This document shows, piece after piece, positions 1-8,254 of a DNA stretch of 64,000 nt. The translations under genes and the position numbers were made by a program. The DNA is from Butyrivibrio sp. NC2007 (GTDB taxonomy: Bacteria; Bacillota; Clostridia; Lachnospirales; Lachnospiraceae): positions 1 to 64,000 of the forward strand of contig NZ_ATWY01000010.1 in NCBI RefSeq assembly GCF_000421405.1. Reading direction: 5' to 3'. Within the stretch, counting starts at the first letter, position 1. Each line of letters opens with the position of its first letter. The notes below the pieces were generated by a model. It was not told where the DNA came from, did no database searches, and saw nothing but the letters and a program-made list of their open reading frames with translations.

Positions 1-364
1 ATGCTTATCAATTAAACTACACGAGGGCTATCCACATATGTCGCCATTTTCTATCAATAAAGAAGGAAGCTCCTCCTGACGTGGAATTCCTCATCAGTAA
101 AGAGCTTCTTCCAATCCGACCTGGACGCAAAGACCCTCGCAAAGTCAAAGTCCAAACCGCTATAAGCTTTCTGTACAGAGTAGCTTAACAAACTAATTAT
201 ACTATCATTTCGGCAGATGGACATCTGCCTATTTTCTATGCCCTGAAGGTTTAAAAACCATCAAAAAAAGAGAACTGATTACCTTATTCAGGTTCTCAGT
301 TCTCTATTTCTTTTTGTTGTCATCTTATCTTAATGACATTGCTCAACTGAGCCGTTCTTTTTAA
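1..364. other. Stretch without a convincing gene, upstream of ssrA terminator
   Basis: I see no recognisable gene here. One short minus-strand frame (about 54-224, roughly 56 codons, ending in the residues RRSFLLY) is open but lacks a clear ribosome binding site and I know no family for it. A small inverted repeat (GGCAGATG, 2-base spacer, CATCTGCC) lies at 213-230 and overlaps its possible start codon. The only well supported element is the ssrA terminator at 263-305. The stretch may hold the end of a gene or element that starts outside the window. Confidence 0.4.
263..305 (-). terminator. Intrinsic terminator of ssrA
   Basis: Read on the minus strand, AGAGAACTGA (296-305) pairs perfectly with TCAGTTCTCT (269-278), with a smaller ACC/GGT helix inside. 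Six T residues follow on the transcript strand (263-268). It lies about 60 bases beyond the mature tmRNA 3' end, the expected place for terminating the tmRNA precursor. Confidence 0.85.
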
Positions 365-717
365 TGGATTAGGCGGGAGTCGAACCCGCGTCCAAAAATT
401 CATCCCCTGTCCTTCTACTATCATAGCCGGTTATTTCGGAATTCTGCATTCCTGTTCCCTCATACCTGCGGTAACTGGCAACTGCAGATAATCGGTAGCC
501 CCTGATACGTCCATGGAATCGAGGCATCTTCCATGTCGTTTCCTACAAAGTTTGACGCCGGTTATCTGATGTGTAGGTGCATCAGAGCCGACGCGCCGCA
601 CTTAGGCAGCGAGTGCTAAATTATCGTTAGCGTTTAATTTTAATTTGAGGTTTAACGCAACCGTCCTTCGGATAGCTTCTCCAGCTTCAAAATCCCTGTC
701 GAAACCTTTACTAACCC
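365..717 (-). ncRNA. ssrA: Transfer-messenger RNA (tmRNA)
   Basis: tmRNA rescues stalled ribosomes together with SmpB and tags the unfinished protein for proteolysis. The tRNA-like domain is visible. The 5' end GGGUUAG pairs with the 3' end CUAAUCC, followed by discriminator A. The T arm GCGGGUUCGACUCCCGC and the conserved 5' segment GGUUUCGACAGGGA are present. CCA is not encoded (the genome continues TTA), so it must be added after transcription. The tag reading frame ends at 602-631 and encodes ANDNLALAA followed by TAA; the resume codon could be this GCU or the preceding AAC. smpB lies directly upstream on the same strand. Mature ends are inferred from the acceptor stem. Confidence 0.95.
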
Positions 718-736
718 TTATTCAATTTGCTTAATC

Positions 737-765
737 AGTATATCGGCTTTTGATTATAAAATCAA
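737..765 (-). promoter_or_regulatory. Promoter of ssrA
   Basis: On the minus strand a -35 box TTGATT (760-765) and a -10 box TATACT (737-742) are 17 bases apart. The -10 box lies 19 bases upstream of the mature tmRNA 5' end, so a short leader would be removed by RNase P. This gives ssrA its own promoter, separate from smpB. Sigma-A consensus match only. Confidence 0.7.
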
Positions 766-786
766 TAACCTGCAGGTTTAGTTTTT

Positions 787-851
787 TGAGTCACCGGGGA
801 CGTTTCAGATTGACTCAAAATGAGTCAATCTGAAACGTCCCCGGTGACTCA
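787..851. repeat. Perfect 31-bp inverted repeat of a GTCACCGGGGACG-type dispersed palindrome
   Basis: Two 31-base arms (787-817 and 821-851) are exact reverse complements with an AAA spacer. Each arm is itself bounded by TGAGTCA and TGACTCA and carries the core GTCACCGGGGACG. A related hairpin with core GTCACCGGGGACGG is at 10625-10653. Such cores resemble dispersed REP-like palindromes mobilised by Y1 (RAYT) transposases in many genomes, though none is in this window. Placed between smpB and ssrA it could also end smpB transcription; the minus-strand transcript would continue into a run of A residues rather than a clean U-tract. Confidence 0.8.
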
Positions 852-859
852 TTTTTCCT

Positions 860-1330
860 TTACTTAAAGCTCTGCCTGAAGTCCCTCATAGCTTCCCTCT
901 GCTGATCCTTCTTGGCCATGTCGGCTCTCTTGTCGTAGAGCTTTTTACCTCTGGCAAGACCAATCTCAACCTTGACTCTTCCGTTCTTGAAATAAACTTC
1001 AAGGGGCACTAAAGTGTAGCCGGCAGTCATCTTCTGCTGGTCAATCTTTCTGATCTCAGCCTTGTGAAGAAGAAGTCTCTTTACACGAAGAGGATCCTTG
1101 TTGAAGATGTTTCCTTTCTCGTAAGGGCTGATATTCATACCATTAATGAAAGCTTCTCCCTTATCAATAGTAACCCAGGCTTCCTTGATGGAGCACTTTC
1201 CCTGGCGGATAGACTTGACCTCAGTACCAAAGAGCTCAATTCCTGCCTCGTACTTCTCTTCTATGAAATAGTCGTGATATGCTTTTTTGTTGTTTGCGAC
1301 AAGCTTCCTTGCCTTATTATCTTCTGCCAT
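860..1330 (-). CDS. smpB: SsrA-binding protein SmpB
   Basis: SmpB binds the tRNA-like domain of tmRNA and delivers it with EF-Tu to ribosomes stalled on broken messages. The 156-residue length is normal. The OB-fold core includes [19 protein letters not shown] and the [15 protein letters not shown] segment, and the basic tail ([20 protein letters not shown]) is the part that reaches the decoding centre. A GGTGATAA ribosome binding site precedes the ATG. rnr lies 20 bases upstream on the same strand and ssrA follows, so the trans-translation genes and RNase R, which degrades the rejected message, are grouped together. Confidence 0.97.
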   Translation of the reverse strand: MAEDNKARKLVANNKKAYHDYFIEEKYEAGIELFGTEVKSIRQGKCSIKEAWVTIDKGEAFINGMNISPYEKGNIFNKDPLRVKRLLLHKAEIRKIDQQKMTAGYTLVPLEVYFKNGRVKVEIGLARGKKLYDKRADMAKKDQQREAMRDFRQSFK

Positions 1331-1350
1331 TGTTTATCACCTGTAATCTG

Positions 1351-3735
1351 TTATCTCTTCTTTTTTCTGCCCTTGCCCTGGGAGCTCCTGGCTGCCTTGC
1401 TGGTAGCAGACTTCTTGTACTTATGTACCTTGTACACTTTCCTTCCTGCAGGTTTCTTGAGCTTAGGCTTACCGGTTCTGGGGTCAGGTTCCACGTCCCT
1501 AAGGTCCACCATCTCTCCACGAACATTTACCTTTTTTCTGCTCTTTTTTGGCTCTGATTTCTTCCTTGGAGCTTCACTGTGCACCCCAGACTCATGATCA
1601 TATTCATAACCATCGTCTTCATCATCTTCTTCAGCTACCTCCTGGGCGATTCCCATGAGCTTTCTGACCTTGCTGGCCCTAAACTCCGCAGCCTTTCTTG
1701 CTTCGGAATACTCAACAAAATCGTCTCCGTCATCCTCAGCATCGGGATCAATTATCTTAAAATCTATAGCCTTGGTGAGTCTGTCAGCGCCCACAACCTT
1801 GATCCAGACCTTCTGTCCAAGATTATACTCCTTGTGATAGCGCTCTCCAACAAGCTTCATGTTGTTCTCATCATATACATAGAAGTCATCTTCCATGGAT
1901 GCTGCTCTGATCATTCCCTCGCAGGAATTCTCAAGCTCCACAAAAAGTCCCCAGGCTGTAACACCTGAAATAACTCCCTCGAAACGCTCTCCGAGGTGAT
2001 TCTCCATATACTGAGCCTTCTTGAGCTTGTCAGTTTCTCTCTCAGCCTCTTCAGCTCTTCTCTCGGTCTCGGATGAGTGCTTTGCTACTTCATCCAGAAT
2101 CTCTGTGTAATGATGAGCCTTAGCTTCGGTCATCCTTCCGCGCAAATGATCCTTGATGATCCTGTGGATCTGAAGGTCCGGATAACGCCTGATGGGCGAT
2201 GTGAAGTGACAATAAAAATCAAAAGCAAGTCCAAAGTGACCTGTACATTCAGTGCTGTACTTGGCCTGCATCATGCTGCGCAGCGCCATTCTGCTGATAA
2301 CGGCTTCTTCCTTGCTGCCCTCGATATTTTTGAGGAGCTTCTGAATCTCTTTTGGCTTAACCTCACCGTCATTTCTTATCTTCATATGATGGCCAAGGTG
2401 TCCGGCAAAAGTCGCCAGTGTAGCCATTTTCTCCGGATCCGGCTGCTCATGGATACGATATACGAAGGGACTTTGCAGGTAAAAGAAATGTTCTGCAACC
2501 GTCTGGTTCGCAGCCAGCATAAAGTCCTCTATAAGCTTGGTAGCAGTATTTCTCTCATGAGGAACAATATCAACAGGATTTCCATCCTTATCAAGGATGA
2601 TCTTGGACTCCGGGAAATCAAAGTCGATGGCGCCCTTCTTCTCCCTCTTCTTGCGAAGGATTGACGAGAGCTCTGCCATTTCCTTAAACATCGGAACCAG
2701 CTCTTTATATTTCTCTATGGTTTCAGGATCCTCATCCTCTAATATTCTGGCAACGTCTGAGTAATTCATTCTCTCATTGACGTTAATGACAGTCTCTGCA
2801 ATCTCGTGATCAACAAGTCCGCCGTTCTTATCAAAAGTCATAAGGCAGCTAAGAGCGAGTCTGTCCTCACCGTGATTGAGCGAACAGATTCCGTTTGAAA
2901 GCCTGTGGGGAAGCATGGGGATAACCCTGTCCACCAGATATACACTGGTGCCTCTTTTAAGAGCTTCTCTGTCAAGGGCCGAGCTCTCCTGAACATAGTT
3001 GGTTACATCCGCAATATGAACCCCCAGATGATAAAGACCTTCCTCATCTATATGAAGGCTTACTGCATCATCAAGGTCTTTTGCATCTTCACCGTCGATG
3101 GTGACCATAACAACATCACGCAGATCCTTACGGCCATACATGTCAGCCTCACTGATCTGATCGGGGCATCTGTTTGCCTGATTAATGACCTTCTCCGGAA
3201 ACTCGTAGGGAATGTCATATCCCATGACAATTGATAAAATATCAACTCCGGGGTCGTTTATATTGCCAATGACCTCCTTGACCTTGCCCTCGGGCTTCTT
3301 GCGCTTTATGGGATCGCCGTAATCAGTAATGGTGACTACGACCTTATCTCCGGTCACAGCTGCTCCGTGGTGCTCAATGGGAATAAAGATGTCGCTTGTG
3401 ATCTTGCCGTTGTCAGGAACAACAAAGCCAAAGTTCTTCTCACCCTGGTAGGTTCCAACGATCTCCTCAATTCCTCTTACCAGTATATTCCTGATACGTC
3501 CCTCTTGTCTCTTACCCTGTGAGTCAGGTAAAAGCTCAACTTCAACGGTATCTGTGTGGAAGGCTCCGTGAACATAGTCCTCGGGGATAAAGATATCTTC
3601 CTCCATCCCTTCAACTTCCACAAAGCCAAAGCCTCTGGCATTGCTTATAAACTGGCCTACCACATAGTTCTTATTATTCTTTTTTGTGCCAAAAAGGCTG
3701 TCATCCATGCGCTTTATGCGCTTTCCTTTACTCAT
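1351..3735 (-). CDS. rnr: Ribonuclease R (VacB/RNB family 3'-5' exoribonuclease)
   Basis: RNase R is a processive, metal-dependent 3'-5' exoribonuclease that digests structured RNA and partners with tmRNA-SmpB in clearing faulty messages. The 794-residue protein has the family order: an N-terminal cold-shock domain (GFGFVEVEG, about residues 36-44), the RNB catalytic domain with the acidic metal-binding run DGEDAKDLDDAV (about 214-225), a C-terminal S1 domain (GVISGVTAWGLFVEL, about 600), then an acidic stretch and a lysine-rich tail as in other RNase R proteins. AGGTAGAG precedes the ATG. smpB follows 20 bases downstream and secG lies upstream, the common Firmicute order secG-rnr-smpB-ssrA. 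Confidence 0.97.
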   Translation of the reverse strand: MSKGKRIKRMDDSLFGTKKNNKNYVVGQFISNARGFGFVEVEGMEEDIFIPEDYVHGAFHTDTVEVELLPDSQGKRQEGRIRNILVRGIEEIVGTYQGEKNFGFVVPDNGKITSDIFIPIEHHGAAVTGDKVVVTITDYGDPIKRKKPEGKVKEVIGNINDPGVDILSIVMGYDIPYEFPEKVINQANRCPDQISEADMYGRKDLRDVVMVTIDGEDAKDLDDAVSLHIDEEGLYHLGVHIADVTNYVQESSALDREALKRGTSVYLVDRVIPMLPHRLSNGICSLNHGEDRLALSCLMTFDKNGGLVDHEIAETVINVNERMNYSDVARILEDEDPETIEKYKELVPMFKEMAELSSILRKKREKKGAIDFDFPESKIILDKDGNPVDIVPHERNTATKLIEDFMLAANQTVAEHFFYLQSPFVYRIHEQPDPEKMATLATFAGHLGHHMKIRNDGEVKPKEIQKLLKNIEGSKEEAVISRMALRSMMQAKYSTECTGHFGLAFDFYCHFTSPIRRYPDLQIHRIIKDHLRGRMTEAKAHHYTEILDEVAKHSSETERRAEEAERETDKLKKAQYMENHLGERFEGVISGVTAWGLFVELENSCEGMIRAASMEDDFYVYDENNMKLVGERYHKEYNLGQKVWIKVVGADRLTKAIDFKIIDPDAEDDGDDFVEYSEARKAAEFRASKVRKLMGIAQEVAEEDDEDDGYEYDHESGVHSEAPRKKSEPKKSRKKVNVRGEMVDLRDVEPDPRTGKPKLKKPAGRKVYKVHKYKKSATSKAARSSQGKGRKKKR

Positions 3736-3753
3736 AAACTCTACCTATAAAAC

Positions 3754-3783
3754 AAGGCACCCTAATTAAAATTAGAGTGCCTT
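3754..3783 (-). terminator. Hairpin between secG and rnr
   Basis: AAGGCAC and GTGCCTT arms extend through CTAAT/ATTAG with one C-A mismatch and a short AT loop. On the minus strand it is followed by TTGTTTTAT. It is probably a partial terminator or attenuator lowering readthrough from secG into rnr, or a processing site. Confidence 0.6.
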
Positions 3784-3812
3784 AAAACAATTCATCAAAA
3801 GAAATTAGGGAA

Positions 3813-4055
3813 TTAAAGGATTCCCATATTAAGAACAATAGCCAAAACAATGAAAAGAACTGAAAGAGCAATTGTTATCTTCTTAAGAACGCCCTCTCTT
3901 GAACGGCCCTTGTTCTTGCTCCAATATGTATTCTCAACTGTTCCCTGAATTGCACCAAGTCCCTGGTTCTTGCCTTCCTGAGCAAGCACGAGAACTACAA
4001 GTGCGACACAAACTATGATAAATAATACTCCGAAAACATAACCTAAAACGTTCAC
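3813..4055 (-). CDS. secG: Preprotein translocase subunit SecG
   Basis: SecG is the small auxiliary subunit of the SecYEG channel. I place the start at a GTG at 4055 because GGAGG sits 7 bases before it; upstream codons in the same frame lack a binding site. This gives 80 residues, normal for SecG. There are two hydrophobic segments (YVFGVLFIIVCVALVVLVL and ITIALSVLFIVLAIVLNMG) joined by a loop with the typical AQEGKNQGLG and the WSKNKGRS sequence. It has its own promoter at 4103-4131 and precedes rnr. Confidence 0.92.
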   Translation of the reverse strand: MNVLGYVFGVLFIIVCVALVVLVLAQEGKNQGLGAIQGTVENTYWSKNKGRSREGVLKKITIALSVLFIVLAIVLNMGIL

Positions 4056-4102
4056 GATCAAACCTCCAAAGGTAAAACTATCATTAAAAACACGCAACAG
4101 TT

Positions 4103-4131
4103 AATATAACATATTAGTAACGCCGAGTCAA
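4103..4131 (-). promoter_or_regulatory. Promoter of secG
   Basis: On the minus strand, TTGACT (4126-4131) and TATATT (4103-4108) are separated by exactly 17 bases and lie about 50 bases upstream of the secG GTG. They match the sigma-A consensus well. It would start the secG-rnr-smpB transcript. Confidence 0.7.
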
Positions 4132-4143
4132 TTCTTTCTTAAA

Positions 4144-5691
4144 TCATTTCTTAATAAGAAGAGACTTTCCTGTCATTTCAGCAGGCTTCTCCTCGCCCAT
4201 GCACTCAATAAGCGTAGGAACGATATCTGCAAGACATCCGCCCTCTGCAAGTGTGTATGCAGGATCATAATTAACAAGGATGAAAGGAACAGGGTTTGTT
4301 GTGTGAGCTGTCCAAGGCTCTCCTGTCTCATAGTCAACCATCATATCTGCATTACCGTGGTCAGCGCAGATGAACAGTGTTCCGTTTGTTGCCTTAATAG
4401 CATCAACGATCTTACCAACGCACTCATCAACAACCTCGATAGCCTTAACAGCTGCAGGAATAACGCCTGTGTGTCCAACCATGTCAGGGTTAGCAAAGTT
4501 TGCTACTACTACGTCATACTTCTGAGAATTGATAGCATCAAGGATCTTCTCGCAAACCTCGGGAGCGCTCATCTGAGGCTTAAGGTCATAAGTAGGAACG
4601 TCCTTAGGGCTGTTTACAAGTACTCTGTCCTCGCCCTCGTTAGGCTGCTCAACACCGCCGTTGAAGAAGAATGTAACATGAGCATACTTCTCTGTCTCAG
4701 CGATACGAGCCTGCTTCATTCCCTTGTTTGCAAGCCACTCGCCAAAGGTATTTGTAAGCTGAACCTTCTTGAAAGCAACTTCCTTGTTAGGGATAAGTGG
4801 ATCGTAATCTGTGAAGCAAACGTAAGTTACGTCCTTACGAGGTCCTCTGTTAAACTTATCAAACTCATCATCACAGAAGCAGTGTGTGATCTCTCTTGCT
4901 CTGTCAGGACGGAAGTTGTAGAAAATGACTGAATCTCCATCCTTGATAGTAGCTACAGGAGCACCGTTCTTCATGATGACTGTAGGAATTACGAATTCGT
5001 CTGTCTTACCGTTCTTGTAAGAGTTGACCATGCACTCGTGAGCTGAATCAGCCTTGTTGCCCTCGCCCTTTGTAAGTGCATTGTATGCGATCTCTACTCT
5101 GTCGTAGTTGTTATCTCTGTCCATAGCGTAGTAACGACCTGAGATTGAAGCGATGGCACCAACGCCGAGCTCCTTCATCTTGTCCTCAAGCTGCTGTACG
5201 AAATCAATTCCGCTCTCCGGAGGAGTATCTCTTCCGTCGAGGAAGCAGTGAACATATACCTTATCAAGGCCGTTCTTCTTAGCAAGCTCTAAGAGGCCAT
5301 AGATATGTGTGATGTGGCTGTGTACACCACCGTCTGAAACAAGGCCGTACATATGGAGAGCTGAATTCTTCTCCTTGCAGTTGTAGATTGCCTGCATAAG
5401 ACCTTCATTTGTAAAGAAATCGCCGTCCTCAATAGACTTTGTGATTCTTGTGAGCTCCTGGTAAACGATTCTGCCGGCGCCCATATTCATGTGACCAACC
5501 TCGGAATTACCCATCTGTCCGTCAGGAAGACCAACAGCAAGACCTGAAGCGTAGCCCTTTACGAAGGGATAATCCTTCATAAGGCCATCCATTACAGGAG
5601 TGTTTGCCATTGCAATGGCATTATACTCAGGATTGTCATTAAGACCATATCCATCAAGAACTAAAAGAACTGTAGGTTTAGAACCTCTCAT
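4144..5691 (-). CDS. gpmI: 2,3-bisphosphoglycerate-independent phosphoglycerate mutase
   Basis: GpmI interconverts 3- and 2-phosphoglycerate in glycolysis using two metal ions and a phosphoserine intermediate. The 515 residues are typical. The N-terminal metal site (VLLVLDGYG), the phosphoserine loop (QMGNSEVGHMNMGAG), the substrate loop (DGRDTPP) and the C-terminal metal motifs (ANPDMVGHTG and CADHGNADMM) are all present. The start at 5691 is chosen because GGAGG stands 7 bases upstream; an in-frame ATG five codons earlier lies on that GGAGG itself. The downstream secG has its own promoter. Confidence 0.97.
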   Translation of the reverse strand: MRGSKPTVLLVLDGYGLNDNPEYNAIAMANTPVMDGLMKDYPFVKGYASGLAVGLPDGQMGNSEVGHMNMGAGRIVYQELTRITKSIEDGDFFTNEGLMQAIYNCKEKNSALHMYGLVSDGGVHSHITHIYGLLELAKKNGLDKVYVHCFLDGRDTPPESGIDFVQQLEDKMKELGVGAIASISGRYYAMDRDNNYDRVEIAYNALTKGEGNKADSAHECMVNSYKNGKTDEFVIPTVIMKNGAPVATIKDGDSVIFYNFRPDRAREITHCFCDDEFDKFNRGPRKDVTYVCFTDYDPLIPNKEVAFKKVQLTNTFGEWLANKGMKQARIAETEKYAHVTFFFNGGVEQPNEGEDRVLVNSPKDVPTYDLKPQMSAPEVCEKILDAINSQKYDVVVANFANPDMVGHTGVIPAAVKAIEVVDECVGKIVDAIKATNGTLFICADHGNADMMVDYETGEPWTAHTTNPVPFILVNYDPAYTLAEGGCLADIVPTLIECMGEEKPAEMTGKSLLIKK

Positions 5692-5793
5692 ATTTATATC
5701 CTCCATTTTTACAATAGATCAAAACATATTTGTCCTTGCATAGTATATCTCATTGAGGTCACATATGACAAGCATTTAACAATACTTTTATAA

Positions 5794-7545
5794 TTAGTGA
5801 TAAGCGTAGTACCCGTCAATATCAAGATACTCAACATCCCCGTCTTCTCCGATGCGCAGATATACCCTGGTCAGATATAAAAGGCCGCCGTCCGGTGTGA
5901 CAACAGGTGTGCTTATGGTATGCGTAAAATCATACTCTATTCCATCATTGTCATAAGCTGCCTCAAGCTCTTTTACCATAAAAGACAGGTCCGCATATCC
6001 GACAACTGAGGTTTCCTGACCGTTTGAAGCCTTAAGCTCAAACCTTGTGACATCAATCTCCCCACCGTCATCATCTGCATGAGTGCTGATCACAGCAAGA
6101 TTCTTGTATCTTGAGACATCTATCACATCCACATCGTTATAGGCATAGATTTCCTTATCGTTCCCAAATGTATCTTCATAATAGTAGGAATCACTTGTGC
6201 CAAGCTCATCACCAAAATCAATATCAGGATATTTCTCCTCAAGCTCTTTTAAAAAGCGCAATCCTTCTGCATTACCGTTGTTCTCAATCTGTCTGTAAGC
6301 AGACTTCGCCTTGGCTTTTTCCTGAGAATTTATCTCATTACCGCCTGCAGCTGCCACGACATATTTCATTACCACTGCCTTCTGAGAGCCGGTAATTGCC
6401 GCATAGACATTGATTCCGGGCACAAGATAGTAGATAACCACGAGGACCAGAGCAATTGGGAAAAGAAATCCACCAATCCCCTCCTGCTTTCGAAACCTGT
6501 AAACATAGTAAATAAGGTAGATCACCTCGAAAACAATAAACATGATTCCGAGATATCTTCTGGTTGTGATCCCGTACTGACCAATTCTCATGGCAAGACA
6601 CATGATCTGAACCACGATAAAAGGCACAAATAAAAGCGGAGAAATCTTAAGCATCTTTAATAGCCCACCCTCGGTGCAGCCCTGAGCCATTGTTATTACA
6701 ACAAGCCCTGTGGCAAATAAAGATGTGGTAATGGTGTAGGCTTCGTTGGAAGGGAATGTCCAGGTAAAGATTATCTTAAGAAGATAGACATATACGATAA
6801 CCGCAGCGACTGCCAGAAGTCTGGTGAATACATAGCCCACCATGACCTTTGAAAAGCGCGCCATGTTCTCTCCCATTTTTGAAAGGCCCACAAGCAGCGC
6901 AGGGTATCCGACAAGTGCTGCAATTAAGAGTTCCACAGTCGCGGCATAATCAAAGCTTACGATAAGTGAATCGAACACCCAGATAATGCAGAGAAATCCT
7001 ATTGCTACAACAGCGTAGACCGCCAGCGCCTTAAGGCTTCCAAGGAAAGCCTTTACGCTGTAGCTTTCAAAAGACTCTCCGCTCTTTTTGTACATGAAGT
7101 ACCATGCGCTTATAATGCACACAGCAATGTACACCCAGAAAAAGCGATAGAATATATCAAACCTGATTCCAAGCTCGGCAGAAGCAGAAAGATCTTTTGA
7201 CGTAATATATGCCTGTCTGTAGGCATGAACTATGCTGAGTAAAAGAGATATCGCCATCACAATGGCATAAATCAAAGACCCTCTTCCATCAAAGAGCTTC
7301 TGCAATTTGCCGATCTGTTTTTTGTAATTGTAATTGGATTCACATAGGACAAAGCCGAAAATAAGGCCTAATGATAAAGTCTGGATAAAGGTAAGGATCT
7401 TCCAAATGCTGCTATGATCCTTAACATTCAAAATATCCTCAAGAAGCGCAGTACACACTGCAAAAATAAAGACACTGACAATAGAAGCAGGATGCTCTTT
7501 GAAAATCCCCTTGGCATCCTCCTTAAGCTTTTTAACCCACAACAT
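5794..7545 (-). CDS. DUF4153-type multi-pass membrane protein
   Basis: A 583-residue integral membrane protein with about ten to twelve hydrophobic helices in residues 20-385, followed by a soluble C-terminal part (about 390-583) rich in acidic residues. Its N-terminus (AKGIFKEHPASIVSVFIFAVC) and helix pattern match what I know of the DUF4153 family, whose function is unknown. The C-terminal domain, with a DVSRYKNLAVIST segment, is probably outside the membrane. It follows thiamine pyrophosphokinase by 30 bases and is likely the last gene of that operon. The family assignment is from memory of sequence character and not from a search. Confidence 0.65.
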   Translation of the reverse strand: MLWVKKLKEDAKGIFKEHPASIVSVFIFAVCTALLEDILNVKDHSSIWKILTFIQTLSLGLIFGFVLCESNYNYKKQIGKLQKLFDGRGSLIYAIVMAISLLLSIVHAYRQAYITSKDLSASAELGIRFDIFYRFFWVYIAVCIISAWYFMYKKSGESFESYSVKAFLGSLKALAVYAVVAIGFLCIIWVFDSLIVSFDYAATVELLIAALVGYPALLVGLSKMGENMARFSKVMVGYVFTRLLAVAAVIVYVYLLKIIFTWTFPSNEAYTITTSLFATGLVVITMAQGCTEGGLLKMLKISPLLFVPFIVVQIMCLAMRIGQYGITTRRYLGIMFIVFEVIYLIYYVYRFRKQEGIGGFLFPIALVLVVIYYLVPGINVYAAITGSQKAVVMKYVVAAAGGNEINSQEKAKAKSAYRQIENNGNAEGLRFLKELEEKYPDIDFGDELGTSDSYYYEDTFGNDKEIYAYNDVDVIDVSRYKNLAVISTHADDDGGEIDVTRFELKASNGQETSVVGYADLSFMVKELEAAYDNDGIEYDFTHTISTPVVTPDGGLLYLTRVYLRIGEDGDVEYLDIDGYYAYH

Positions 7546-7575
7546 TCTCTTTTCATTCCTCTCTCATTTGTTTAG

Positions 7576-8253
7576 TTATTCCCAGATGACGCTAATGAGC
7601 AAAGTCCCCTCTTTGACTGTAACTTCCGCTTCCTCATCAATGATAAACTCATTGCTCACACCCAGCGGAAAGTCTCTTCTTAGTTCGCCATCCTCCATGC
7701 CATATAAAAGGCCCTTAAGGCTCACGCCACGGGATACCTCCGATAAAGAAAATACCGAGAGGGTTCCTGTGTTTCCCCTGTGAAACTTAATAGTCTCATT
7801 CTCTGCTAAAAAGAGCATGGAGTCCCTGTCCATTATATATCCTCTGCCTCCCTGGTGTTTTATAAACTCAAGTGTCTGGATATTGGCAAAACTGTGATCG
7901 AAGCGCTTTCCTCCCATAGCACCGTAGAGATAGAACTTCCGATACCCCTTAGATAAGCCTATCTTCACCGCACGCATGGTGTCTGTATCATCCTTCATCA
8001 CTTCCAGCTGCACGACGCGCCCCGGATCATTTTCTGCAATTTCCCTAATACCACGAAGGACCTCAGGTGGTGCGTCTTTTGCTGAATCAAAATCTCCCAC
8101 AATGAGGTCCGGTAGAATACCGAGCCTTTGCGCGTAACCAAATCCCGCGTCCGCCGCGATACAAAGATCGCCCTCCCGAAGGTCTATCTCCACCTCCGGA
8201 AAACTTCCCGCTGATATGATCACACACTTTGGCTCACTATCAATATTATTCAT
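7576..8253 (-). CDS. Thiamine pyrophosphokinase
   Basis: Thiamine pyrophosphokinase transfers pyrophosphate from ATP to thiamine to make the cofactor TPP. The start is set at the ATG at 8253, one base after the stop of the upstream gene, giving 225 residues beginning MNNIDSEPKCVIISAG; the longer open frame would lie inside the neighbour. Family signatures are AADAGFGYAQRLGILPDLIV, the metal and substrate residues in GDFDSA, the DDTDTMRA motif and GGKRFDHSFANIQTL. The C-terminal beta domain (GVSLKGLLYGMEDGEL) binds thiamine. It is tightly coupled to the TPR gene upstream. Confidence 0.93.
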   Translation of the reverse strand: MNNIDSEPKCVIISAGSFPEVEIDLREGDLCIAADAGFGYAQRLGILPDLIVGDFDSAKDAPPEVLRGIREIAENDPGRVVQLEVMKDDTDTMRAVKIGLSKGYRKFYLYGAMGGKRFDHSFANIQTLEFIKHQGGRGYIMDRDSMLFLAENETIKFHRGNTGTLSVFSLSEVSRGVSLKGLLYGMEDGELRRDFPLGVSNEFIIDEEAEVTVKEGTLLISVIWE

Positions 8254-8254
8254 A

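Noticed and set aside
54-224. Short minus-strand gene of about 56 codons
   Set aside because: No convincing ribosome binding site, no family match, and its start coincides with an inverted repeat; kept only as a note in the first stretch.
1064-1597. Long plus-strand open frame
   Set aside because: It lies antisense to smpB and rnr, has low-complexity leucine, serine and phenylalanine-rich translation, and no binding site or family match.
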